Source: CAVYPR01 sp052145775 (GTDB lineage Bacteria; Actinomycetota; Acidimicrobiia; Acidimicrobiales; RAAP-2). Taken from it: a DNA stretch of 22,378 nt. Positions 1 to 6,306 of this stretch are shown here, one piece after another (the stretch's first letter is position 1; every line of letters starts with the position of its first letter). The stretch lies in NCBI GenBank assembly GCA_052145775.1, contig JBKQNY010000191.1, forward strand, positions 1 to 22,378. The letters are read 5' to 3'. A program made the translations under genes and the position numbers. A model generated the notes under the pieces. That model saw nothing but the letters and a program-made list of their open reading frames with translations, was not told the origin of the DNA and did no database searches.

Positions 1-6
1 GGCCGT

Positions 7-42
7 TTGAGCGACGGTGCCGGTGATTTCGTTTTCCTCGAG
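7..42 (+). repeat. Candidate left terminal inverted repeat of the IS
   Basis: It begins ttgagcgac and contains tcgag 31 bases in. Both blocks recur on the opposite strand at 1612-1578 with offset 30. The stretch between the blocks is poorly conserved, so this is a weak call made mainly from collinearity and position outside the transposase. Confidence 0.35.
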
Positions 43-149
43 ATGGCAACGCCGGCATTGAGCACCGTGTTGGGGTCAAACATGACTTCGGAGGTGCTTC
101 TGAGGCGTGAACCGTAAGCCTGGTGCCGATTGGCGGGAGCAGAGATCGC

Positions 150-1519
150 TCAGGTGATCAGGGCGATGCGCCGATAGGCGTCGAGCAGGGCGTCGGTGCC
201 CGGCCAGCCGTCGATGATGCGCACGACGCGCTGACGGGAGCGGTGCACGAGTCGGCCCGGGGCGTGGAAGAGTCCCCAGCGCAATGCCTTGGGTCGGGCG
301 TTGACCCACGCGCCTTCCAGGCAGAGCAACTGGAACCAGCGCACCAGGTCGGCCGAGAGCGCGACGGCCATCATCCAGTTGGTGTTGGCCTCGAAGCTGG
401 TGAAGGGGAACCGGCACAGCCCCGAGTCCTTGAGCCTTTGAATGTGGCGCTCGACGTGGGCGTGGGCCCGCATGGTGGCGTCGAGTTCGACGGGGTCGCC
501 CTCTTGGTCGGTGTAGAAGCCCCAGTAGCGGAAGTCGAGCGAGGGGAACAGGCTGCGCTGGGCCCCGGGGTGAAGCGGCTCTCGTCTGATGATGCACCGG
601 GTTCCGCTCGGGAGCTTGTGGTCACTGATCAGAGGCGTCACCTCGCAGACCGCAGCGCCTTCGCGTTGCTTGCCCTCTTGGTCGACGGCCTGGTGCCAGA
701 GGGTCTCGTCGCCCATGGCGTCGCTGATGGCCGCGGTGACCTGGCATTCGATCGCACCGTGACGAAGAACCCGATGTTGCGCTCCGAGCAGGCCGACAAG
801 AACCCCTCGGTGCAACCCGCCGAGTCGGCCCGCACGATGAGCTGGCGCTGGACCAGGCCGGCGTCGTCACCACGGTGGTGGCCCTGGGCGATCTCTGAGG
901 GGAGCTGGCCGACGGCGGCGTCGAGGACGCTCACATGGTCGGCCACCGCGTTGGCAGTGGCGTTCCCCGGGCGCAGCAGTCCCGAGAGCACCTCGCCGGT
1001 CGAATCGGCGAAACAGAAGATGGGGTGAAAGCCAAAGCCACCCTTGTGGGTGGGGGCGGCCTCCATCTTGTGCTCGGAGTGGACGTCGACCAAGGAAGCG
1101 TCGATGTCCAAGACGACTGGCGAGGTCCCGGTGGTGGCCGACGCCCTGTGCCAGACCTCGTTGCGCACCTGCGCCACGGCCTCGGCGATGGCTGAACGAA
1201 CACTCGGCGTCAGCTCGTGGAAGGTGCGCAACACCGTGGTGTCAGAAGGCACCCAGCCGAACAGGTCCTCGCCCAGGCGCAGGTGCTCGATGTCCGCACA
1301 GCTCTCCCCGCCGCCGGCCAGCATCAGGGCGACCTGGACCAGCACCTTGCCCCGGTCGTGCAAGGGAAGCCGCTCACCGCTCCACGGGATCGCCGCCGAC
1401 AGGGCCTCACCCAGGCCCATTCGGTCGGCACATGCCCCCATGGCGTGCAGCCCGACGTGGGCCACCACTCCTGCGCCGCCGGGTTCCACCTTGACGCGAT
1501 TCGCGCTGTTAGCGTTCAC
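150..1519 (-). pseudogene. IS1380-family DDE transposase, frameshifted
   Basis: Two adjacent frames together encode a full-length (about 456 aa) IS1380-type transposase. The N-terminal frame has the first catalytic Asp region (VLDIDASLVD), the family-typical HSEHKMEAAPTHKGGFGFHP and LLRPGNATAN stretches, and the second Asp in VRADSAG. The C-terminal frame has the Glu region AHVERHIQRLKDSG. The frames meet near 741-746, where the protein reads VRSNA and then QVTAAISDAM. Adding one C to the gccag there (giving gcccag) would restore one continuous frame, so a single-base deletion is the simplest reading. Unlike IS families that use programmed frameshifting, IS1380 transposases are normally one ORF, and no slippery heptamer is seen. 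I chose the GTG at 1519, which has aaggg upstream; an in-frame ATG at 1612 falls inside the proposed terminal repeat and is less likely. Confidence 0.88.
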
Positions 1520-1577
1520 CTTGGAAGTGCCCTTCTTGTTCGGGATCCTGTTGCCTCGATAACAACAGTTTCCCCTA

Positions 1578-1612
1578 CTCGAAGGGCTTTTCCGCGCACG
1601 CGGGTCGCTCAA
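1578..1612 (-). repeat. Candidate right terminal inverted repeat of the IS
   Basis: Read on the minus strand it begins ttgagcgac (1612-1604) and includes tcgag (1582-1578), mirroring 7-42. It lies upstream of the transposase start. No flanking direct duplication was seen. Confidence 0.35.
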
Positions 1613-1639
1613 TTCATGCGGCTTCGTGAATGGTCCGGG

Positions 1640-2089
1640 CTAGCTGCCGCCGGAAGCGCGCCGCGGTGCTTCATCGAAATAGATCTGGGCAAGTCGAAGG
1701 ACCTGCTCCGCATCGATGTGGTCGATGTCGAGACGCACGTCGGCCACGAGCTTCGCTGCCACGTGGGGGTGATTCTTCTCGACATACGTGATCCAGTGGT
1801 GCGAAGCGTTCGCCTTGCCATTGCCATGGCCGAATACGAGGATCGCGCCCGCAGGGGCGAGTTCCTCGGTGATTTCCTCCCAGTACGCGATGCTGTCGGC
1901 TTCGTAGGTTCCCGACGGGTTCCCCGCCTTGTGATGGACTTTGTGGAACCGCCCGTGCGGATCAGGAGCGACGACCCGTTCGGGGCGGGATCCGGGTTCC
2001 GCGTCGGTGGGGAAGATGTAGGCGTCGTGAAAGGAGATGACCACGACGACATTTTTCCCACGTAGCAGGCCTGCATCCTGGTCAACCAT
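1640..2089 (-). CDS. eRF1-domain-3-like small protein (annotated elsewhere as 'translational machinery protein')
   Basis: 149 aa with no signal peptide or membrane segment. The protein opens with a beta strand VVVVISFHDAYIF. A His-rich centre (GRFHKVHHKAG) and AILVFGHGNGKANASHHWITYVEKNHPHVAAKLVADV follow as several short blocks, then a C-terminal LDIDHIDAEQVLRLAQIYF. This order matches small bacterial proteins related to domain 3 of the release factor eRF1, whose members typically read HHKA, then ILxxGxxxAK, then HDPxLAxxxxxVE, then a final ARKYF helix. I matched this from memory of the family. The start ATG at 2089 has gagaaggg about 13 bases upstream. The gene ends only 28 bp from the proposed IS end and appears intact at its C terminus. 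Its biochemical role is unknown; a ribosome or stress link is inference from the fold only. Confidence 0.6.
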   Translation of the reverse strand: MVDQDAGLLRGKNVVVVISFHDAYIFPTDAEPGSRPERVVAPDPHGRFHKVHHKAGNPSGTYEADSIAYWEEITEELAPAGAILVFGHGNGKANASHHWITYVEKNHPHVAAKLVADVRLDIDHIDAEQVLRLAQIYFDEAPRRASGGS

Positions 2090-2462
2090 CAGACTGCCAA
2101 TCCCTTCTCCCGGTAGCGTCTCGAATCCCGTATCACTCGGCGAACGGCGACGAACTCACCGGGCCCGTAGCCTCGCCGATCTCGAGGTTTGCGATGATCC
2201 GATCGCCCTATCCGACCTCACACTTTGATGCTGAACGGGGTAGACCCGCGGACGTAGAGGCAAAGGTCCCGACCGGACACGGCCTGGGAGCTGGTCCGTG
2301 CGTGGCCGGGATCCGAACTGGTGCTGGTCGACACCGGTCACATGGGAGGCGAGTCCATGACCGAGGCGATCGTCACGGCCACGAATCGCTTCGCCGGGCG
2401 CCGATAGCGACGCCAGCCGGGGCCCGTTTCTCTACACTGCAGCCTGCAGGAGGGTGATCCGA
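2090..2462. other. Intergenic stretch with a degraded gene end
   Basis: Apart from the proline iminopeptidase relic at 2276-2407, I see no coding region here. An in-frame TAG lies just upstream of the relic (within about 2250-2260). The last part carries the strong ribosome binding site aggagg (2448-2453) for the YoaK-like gene, preceded by the short symmetrical sequence ctgcagcctgcag. Confidence 0.6.
2276..2407 (+). pseudogene. C-terminal relic of proline iminopeptidase (alpha/beta hydrolase)
   Basis: The frame starting at 2276 reads DTAWELVRAWPGSELVLV and then DTGHMGGESMTEAIVTATNRFAGRR before a TAG at 2405-2407. This is the typical end of bacterial prolyl aminopeptidases: the TAWELHRAWP helix, the strand before the catalytic His, the GH of the catalytic His, and a final helix ending in ATDRF. 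Nothing upstream restores the rest of the enzyme: the same frame has a TAG shortly before, and the catalytic Ser region is absent. It is therefore the 3' scrap of a deleted gene, probably left by rearrangement near the IS. There is no start codon or RBS for it as a small gene. Confidence 0.75.
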
Positions 2463-3203
2463 GTGGAACGACGGTTCCGTCTGCACGTGAGGGAGGCACG
2501 GCACACGCTCGTGCCGGCGCGAGAGGACCCGGACGGTCCCCTCGCCCCCTTGCTCCTTGTCCTCACCGTGGTGACGGGCCTGGTCGATGCGTTCAGCTAC
2601 CTGGATCTCGGCCACGTGTTCGTGGCCAACATGACGGGGAACGTCGTCTTCCTGGCCTTTGCTTTGGTCGGGGCCAACGGTTTCTCCATCGTGGCTTCCC
2701 TCGTGGCGCTCGGCGCCTTCGGTGTGGGATCGCTGCTCGGCGGGAGGCTCGTGGTCGTCGCCCGGGGACGGGGGCGGATGCTGATGGTCGCCGCGTCCGT
2801 CGAGTCAGTCCTCATGATCGCCGCGGTCGGCTTGAGCGCAACCAGCGGCTCGACCGCCGTGGGAGGCCATCGCTATGGGCTCATCGCCATGCTGGCGGTG
2901 GCCATGGGCGTGCAGAATTCGACGGCGCGGAAGTTGGCGGTGCCTGACCTGACCACCACGGTGCTCACGCTGACCACCACCGCCATGTTCGCCGACTCGC
3001 GGGCCGTCGGCGGACCGGGATCGAAGGTGGGACGCCGCATGTTGAGCATCCTGGCCATGTTCTGCGGCGCTCTCGTCGGCGCCGCTTTTGTGCTCCACGG
3101 CCAGACGACCGTGGTGCTCGTCGTCGGTCTCATCCTGTTGGCGCTGGTGGCAGCGGTGACCGGCACGCTCGCCCGCGACCAGCCGGGCTGGGCTCAGGCC
3201 TGA
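2463..3203 (+). CDS. YoaK/DUF1275 family integral membrane protein
   Basis: 246 aa, the usual size for the DUF1275 (YoaK) family. The diagnostic N-terminal signature is present: a first hydrophobic helix running into VTGLVDAFSYLDLGHVFVANMTGNVVFL, given here as adjoining blocks VTGLVDAFSYLDLG and HVFVANMTGNVVFL. The later family block MGVQNSTARKLAVPDLTTTV with TTTAMFAD is also present. About six membrane helices are visible, the last ending near residue 240. The GTG at 2463 is preferred over the GTG at 2454 because aggagg (2448-2453) is 9 bases upstream of the former but abuts the latter. Function in the family is not established. It is a single gene converging on the CAP-protein gene. Confidence 0.85.
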   Translation: MERRFRLHVREARHTLVPAREDPDGPLAPLLLVLTVVTGLVDAFSYLDLGHVFVANMTGNVVFLAFALVGANGFSIVASLVALGAFGVGSLLGGRLVVVARGRGRMLMVAASVESVLMIAAVGLSATSGSTAVGGHRYGLIAMLAVAMGVQNSTARKLAVPDLTTTVLTLTTTAMFADSRAVGGPGSKVGRRMLSILAMFCGALVGAAFVLHGQTTVVLVVGLILLALVAAVTGTLARDQPGWAQA

Positions 3204-3216
3204 CCTCGGGGTCCAA

Positions 3217-3230
3217 GACCGGCAACGGTC
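3217..3230. terminator. Candidate bidirectional hairpin between convergent genes
   Basis: gaccg (3217-3221), loop gcaa, cggtc (3226-3230). It lies 14 bases after the YoaK-like stop and overlaps the stop of the opposite gene by 2 bases. No U-rich tail is present, so termination is only a possibility. Confidence 0.35.
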
Positions 3231-4773
3231 ACACCGACGTCGGCACCGCCCCGACGATGTCCGAGAGATGGACTGTGAGGCTCGGCAGCGAGCCGACGTA
3301 GGGCGCGTCGCCGTACGTGAAGACGCCGCCGTCGCCCCCGATCAGCCAGTACCCGGCTGTGTCAGCGGTGCGGACGATGCCGATGATCGGCCTCGCCGGG
3401 GAGACGCCCGTCGAGGGAAGTGTGCCGAGGTCCCGGGCGTCACCGAAGGCGTGCACCGAGCCGCTCTGCGTCACGATCCAGTAGCCGCCAGCGTCGGGGG
3501 TCCCAGCTATGGCCGAGACCGGCGAGGATGTCCCGGTGGCCGAGCCCAGCTGCTGTGCCGCCCCGAAGGCGTAGACGGTTCCTGTCGCCGACACCAGCCA
3601 GTAGCCGTTCCCCGACGGGGTAGAGGCGATGCCGACGATGTTGTCGACGTGGATCCCCTCACCGGGGAGCGAGCCGAGGAACGGGGCGTCGCCGAAGCTG
3701 AAGACCCCGCCGTCCGAACCGACCAGGAAGTACCCGTGATCTGTGCCGGTGGGGACGATCCCGGTGATAGGTCTCCCGGGGGTCACGCCGAGGCCCGGGA
3801 GCGAGCCGAGGAACGGGGCGTCGCCGAAACTGAAGACCCCGCCGTCGGATCCGACCAGGAAGTAGCCCTCGTCATCGGTGGTCGAGACCATGCCCACGAT
3901 GTTGCCGACGTGGACATTGTCCGCCGGCAGCGAGCCGAAGAAGCCGCCACAGGTCCCCGGCGGGGCGAAGACGAAGACGCCGCCGTCCCTGCCGACGAGG
4001 TCGTAGCCCGACGGTGCGGAGGAGCCCACCGCCGCCGAGCATGTTGTGGCATTTGTCACCGTGATGGGATTGGCCAGGAAGGGCACCACATCGGCGGCCC
4101 AGCTGAATGTGAGCGCCACCGGTCCCTCTGGCCTGACGAACAGCTCGGTCATCGATTCGGCGCCGGGTGTGCTGCCGGTCCCCATGACGCAGGTCGTGCA
4201 TGTGCCCATGCCCAGGATGTTGTCCCGGTGCACCCAGCAGAGGGGAGCGCCGGGGCTCGTGCAGTCCTCGTTTATGCCGTAGCCGTCGAAGTACATCCAC
4301 AGGTAGTCAGAGCTCAGCGCGCTGCCCACGCCCTCCTCCCAGTTCGCCGCCTGGGCGGTGGCGGGCACCGTGTTGTCCCTGGGGTCCGTCGACCTGGCCG
4401 CCGCGGCCTGCGCTGTCCCCTGCAGCGACGTCGAAGTGCCGATGAACGGGGGAAGCCCACGGGCCACCCGCTCCATGTCGACGGTCACGAACAGCTGCTG
4501 GGGCACGGTCAGGACCCGCCAGTCGGAGGGGAGCTCGATCGGGCCGACTCCCTCATCGGCGCGGGCGGCGTTGATGGCCTCGAGATACCCGTGCAACGTC
4601 TGGGTGCGGAGCACTGTCGGGCTCGGTGTGATGTTGGCCGGGGGATTGGTCGCCGGGCCGGCGGCCCGCGCCGCCGCCGGGGTGCTTACGAGGCAGAGCG
4701 CGACCGTGACCGAGGCGACCGCCAGGGCCGACAGGCCGGTCCGGAAGCGGACCCGGGGGGATCGCATGTGCAT
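3229..4773 (-). CDS. Secreted CAP-domain protein with six beta-propeller-like repeats
   Basis: 514 aa. An N-terminal signal peptide (Arg-rich start, hydrophobic core at about 13-33, AAARA-A cleavage region) indicates export. Residues 58-230 resemble a CAP/SCP1 domain: an initial helix LEAINAARADEG, then GLPPF, and a CWVHRDNILGMG block (179-190) like the family's HRxNIL motif; four Cys at 171-195 may form disulfides. Residues 255-514 hold six repeats of 40-47 aa of the form GY-LVG-DGGVFSFGDAPFLGSLP, starting near 256, 303, 346, 389, 429 and 474, consistent with a propeller. This repeat class is frequent in Acidimicrobiia. The ATG at 4773 has agaggga (4787-4781) 7 bases upstream; both sit in the leader of a c-di-GMP riboswitch. 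An extracellular or surface role controlled by c-di-GMP is inferred; no catalytic function is claimed. Confidence 0.85.
   Translation of the reverse strand: MHMRSPRVRFRTGLSALAVASVTVALCLVSTPAAARAAGPATNPPANITPSPTVLRTQTLHGYLEAINAARADEGVGPIELPSDWRVLTVPQQLFVTVDMERVARGLPPFIGTSTSLQGTAQAAAARSTDPRDNTVPATAQAANWEEGVGSALSSDYLWMYFDGYGINEDCTSPGAPLCWVHRDNILGMGTCTTCVMGTGSTPGAESMTELFVRPEGPVALTFSWAADVVPFLANPITVTNATTCSAAVGSSAPSGYDLVGRDGGVFVFAPPGTCGGFFGSLPADNVHVGNIVGMVSTTDDEGYFLVGSDGGVFSFGDAPFLGSLPGLGVTPGRPITGIVPTGTDHGYFLVGSDGGVFSFGDAPFLGSLPGEGIHVDNIVGIASTPSGNGYWLVSATGTVYAFGAAQQLGSATGTSSPVSAIAGTPDAGGYWIVTQSGSVHAFGDARDLGTLPSTGVSPARPIIGIVRTADTAGYWLIGGDGGVFTYGDAPYVGSLPSLTVHLSDIVGAVPTSV
3665..3867 (-). repeat. Near-identical 132-bp tandem repeat inside the propeller gene
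   Basis: The stretch from gggagcgagccg at 3665 to about 3735 recurs at 3797 to about 3867 with only a few substitutions, an offset of exactly 132 bp or 44 codons. It encodes repeats 2 and 3, which share the block GYFLVGSDGGVFSFGDAPFL. The other repeats are much more diverged, so this unit was duplicated or gene-converted recently. Confidence 0.8.
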
Positions 4774-4780
4774 TTGCTCG

Positions 4781-4808
4781 TCCCTCTGCTCGCTCCGAGC
4801 AGCCGGGA
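4781..4808 (-). promoter_or_regulatory. Candidate ribosome-binding-site-masking hairpin
   Basis: On the minus strand tgctcg, loop gag, cgagca form a perfect 6-bp stem. Below it tccc (4808-4805) can pair with ggga (4784-4781), the core of the Shine-Dalgarno sequence of the CAP-protein gene. It lies between the riboswitch aptamer (ending 4840) and the ATG at 4773, the right place for a translational expression platform. How ligand binding would change it is not visible. Confidence 0.5.
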
Positions 4809-4839
4809 AACGCCGGTTGCACCCTGCACCTATGTGTCG

Positions 4840-4920
4840 ACCGATTCGGCGTTCCGGCTGACTCGGAGAGTCCCGTGACTTTGCGTCCCCACCTCACGGT
4901 GGGTTTGCCTTTTCGTCGGT
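4840..4920 (-). promoter_or_regulatory. Cyclic-di-GMP-I (GEMM-I) riboswitch aptamer, copy A
   Basis: The minus-strand sequence carries the GEMM-I core. Stem P1 is accga (4920-4916) with tcggt (4844-4840). Next is aggcaaacc, then stem P2 cccacc/ggtggg closed by a GNRA tetraloop gtga (4897-4894). The conserved gacgcaaag follows, then P3 gactc/gagtc, then agccgg before the P1 3' strand. This closely parallels the known Vibrio Vc2 aptamer layout (GGCAAACC-stem-GGGACGCAAAG). It lies 67 bases upstream of the CAP-propeller start and is transcribed with it. Compensatory changes against copy B at 22297 support the stems. Confidence 0.93.
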
Positions 4921-4940
4921 GCAGACCTCTGGCGCACCGA
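4916..4940 (-). promoter_or_regulatory. 5' hairpin competing with riboswitch P1 (copy A)
   Basis: tcggtgc (4940-4934) is perfectly complementary to gcaccga (4922-4916). The latter contains accga, the 5' strand of aptamer stem P1. The 7-bp hairpin and P1 are therefore mutually exclusive. The same arrangement is kept at 22276-22301. It begins only a few bases after the predicted transcription start. Confidence 0.6.
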
Positions 4941-4950
4941 TCCGAGGATA

Positions 4951-4980
4951 AAACTACCAGCGCACGGGCAACGAAAGCAA
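4951..4980 (-). promoter_or_regulatory. Predicted promoter of the riboswitch-CAP gene
   Basis: Minus strand: ttgctt (4980-4975), 18-base spacer, tagttt (4956-4951). The second riboswitch copy has ttgcac, an 18-base spacer and tacctt at the equivalent place (22236-22265), and both spacers end in ctgg. Transcription would start near 4944, just before the 5' hairpin. A TTGCCC/TATCCT pair with a 15-base spacer is an alternative. Confidence 0.5.
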
Positions 4981-5051
4981 TGGACTGATCGATCGCCGGA
5001 CGATCGGCCGCGTGGTGTCCGAACAGAGCTGGGGCAGCCGGAACGGGAAAT

Positions 5052-6299
5052 TCAGCTTGCGGAGAGGGCAGCCACGTTCTGCGCGGTGGAGGAGACCCGC
5101 TGTGCCGTGATGCCGAGGACGACCGGCGTGAGCCGGAGGGGCTCCCCGCCCCCGGTGCCCAGTTGTCCGTCGTTGTTCCGGCCCCAGGCCCAAAGCCTGC
5201 CTGTGGTGTCCACGGCATAGGAGGCGTAGCCCCCGGTGGCGACCGTGGCCGGGCGCGCGCCGTCAGGGAGCGTGATGCTGATCGGTCGGTGCGAGCTCGT
5301 GGTGCTCCCGTTGCCGAGCTGGCCCCACTTGCCGTTCCCCCAAGCCCACAGCGAGCCGTTGGACAGAATGGCCAGCGTCTGCCCGTTGTCGGGACCGCTG
5401 CCGCCCTGGAACACCTGTCGGACGGACGCCGGCAGCACCACGCGGACCGGGAATGGACTGTCGGCAGTGGTGCCGTCGCCCATCTGCCCGGACGCGTTGT
5501 ACCCCCAGTTGTAGTACGTACCGTCCTCCATGAGGGCACCGGAGCCCCCCCACGACGAGGTGAGCGCCTTGACCGCGCCCTTCGGGAGGCCGACCACCGC
5601 GGTGGGGGTGGCGCTGCTAGTCGCCTTCCCGTTGCCGAGCTCGCCGTGGGAACCGTCCCCGCACGCGTAAACGACTCCGTTCGAGTCGAAGAGCGAGTGC
5701 GTGCGGGCACCGGTGGCCAGACTCACGTCGGGGAGGTCTATCTGGGTCGGGTGGAGGACGTCCGCCGCGCCGGGTAGGCACAGGTCGTGGTCGGCGTTGA
5801 GTCCCCACCCCCACGCCTGCCCCGCCGAGTCGATGGCCAGGCCTGCGTCGAACGGCATCGGGTTGGCGAGCGAGGTGATCTTGACCCTCGCAGGGAAGTC
5901 GACCTTCATCGCCGTGTCCACGTACTCCGGCGCCGAGCCGTTGCCCAGCTCGCCGAGGCTGGCGACGCCCCACGCCCAGACGGCCCCTGTGGCGGTGCGC
6001 GCGTAGGTGGTGGAGTTCGACGTGGCGATCTGGACGACGGTGCCCTTGATGCCGGGGATCGGGGAGGGCTTGTCATGCTGGGTCTGGATGACCTTCCCCT
6101 TGGTGCCGGCGACGCCGAACGTGTAGACGACGGTGGGCTTGGAGACCGGGGTCGAGGTCCCCTGTGCGCCGGAGCCACCGGAGCTGCCGCAGGCGGCCAG
6201 GCCGACCGCCGCGGCGAGCCCAGTGGCCGCGACCCGGACTACACGACCGCGGTGAGTTCTCCGACCGGAGCGTGCGTCAATCCTTCCAAGCCTGCGCAC
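5052..6299 (-). CDS. RCC1-repeat lipoprotein, seven-bladed propeller
   Basis: 415 aa from the GTG at 6299. An Arg-rich start and a hydrophobic segment (VAATGLAAAVGLAAC) end in a lipobox with Cys37, followed by a Gly/Ser linker, so the protein is probably a membrane-anchored lipoprotein on the outer face. The rest consists of RCC1/alpha-tubulin-suppressor type repeats. Seven can be counted by their blade cores, among them VWAWGVASLGELGNG, WGWGLNADHDLC, YACGDGSHGELGNG, YNWGYNASGQMGDG, WAWGNGKWGQLGNG and WAWGRNNDGQLGTG, plus a degenerate first one at VVYTFGV. Seven blades is the canonical RCC1 count. The start has aggga only 4 bases upstream; this overlaps the TAG stop of the acyl-CoA ligase, 8 nt away, so the two are probably co-transcribed. 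The ligand or partner is unknown. Confidence 0.82.
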   Translation of the reverse strand: MRRLGRIDARSGRRTHRGRVVRVAATGLAAAVGLAACGSSGGSGAQGTSTPVSKPTVVYTFGVAGTKGKVIQTQHDKPSPIPGIKGTVVQIATSNSTTYARTATGAVWAWGVASLGELGNGSAPEYVDTAMKVDFPARVKITSLANPMPFDAGLAIDSAGQAWGWGLNADHDLCLPGAADVLHPTQIDLPDVSLATGARTHSLFDSNGVVYACGDGSHGELGNGKATSSATPTAVVGLPKGAVKALTSSWGGSGALMEDGTYYNWGYNASGQMGDGTTADSPFPVRVVLPASVRQVFQGGSGPDNGQTLAILSNGSLWAWGNGKWGQLGNGSTTSSHRPISITLPDGARPATVATGGYASYAVDTTGRLWAWGRNNDGQLGTGGGEPLRLTPVVLGITAQRVSSTAQNVAALSAS

Positions 6300-6306
6300 G
6301 GGGTCC

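Larger units (their letters stand above)
7..1612 (-). mobile_element. IS1380-family insertion sequence, probably inactive
   Basis: The body is a transposase of IS1380 type (150-1519, minus strand). The proposed outer limits rest on an imperfect inverted repeat: the same 9-mer ttgagcgac occurs at 7-15 on plus and at 1612-1604 on minus. A second shared block, tcgag, follows at nearly the same offset at each end (38-42 and 1582-1578). The 1.6-kb size fits the family. I could not find a target-site duplication: the bases just outside the two ends do not match, so the exact ends are uncertain. Bases 1-149 hold no gene I can support; an ATG-started frame from 83 runs off the left edge without a stop, but I do not recognise its 27 residues. 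Confidence 0.55.

Noticed and set aside
1..83. ATG-started minus frame (MFDPNTVLNAGVAISRK...) running off the left edge
   Set aside because: Only 27 codons are visible, it overlaps the proposed IS end, there is no RBS and no family I can name with confidence.
1..1640. Target-site duplication flanking the IS
   Set aside because: The bases adjacent to the two ttgagcgac blocks do not match, so no duplication is claimed.
3268..4878. Long open frame on plus, antisense to the CAP-propeller gene
   Set aside because: Its translation is Arg/Gly/Ala/Asp-rich without any domain, and it mirrors codon bias of the real minus-strand gene, which has a signal peptide, repeats and a riboswitch leader.
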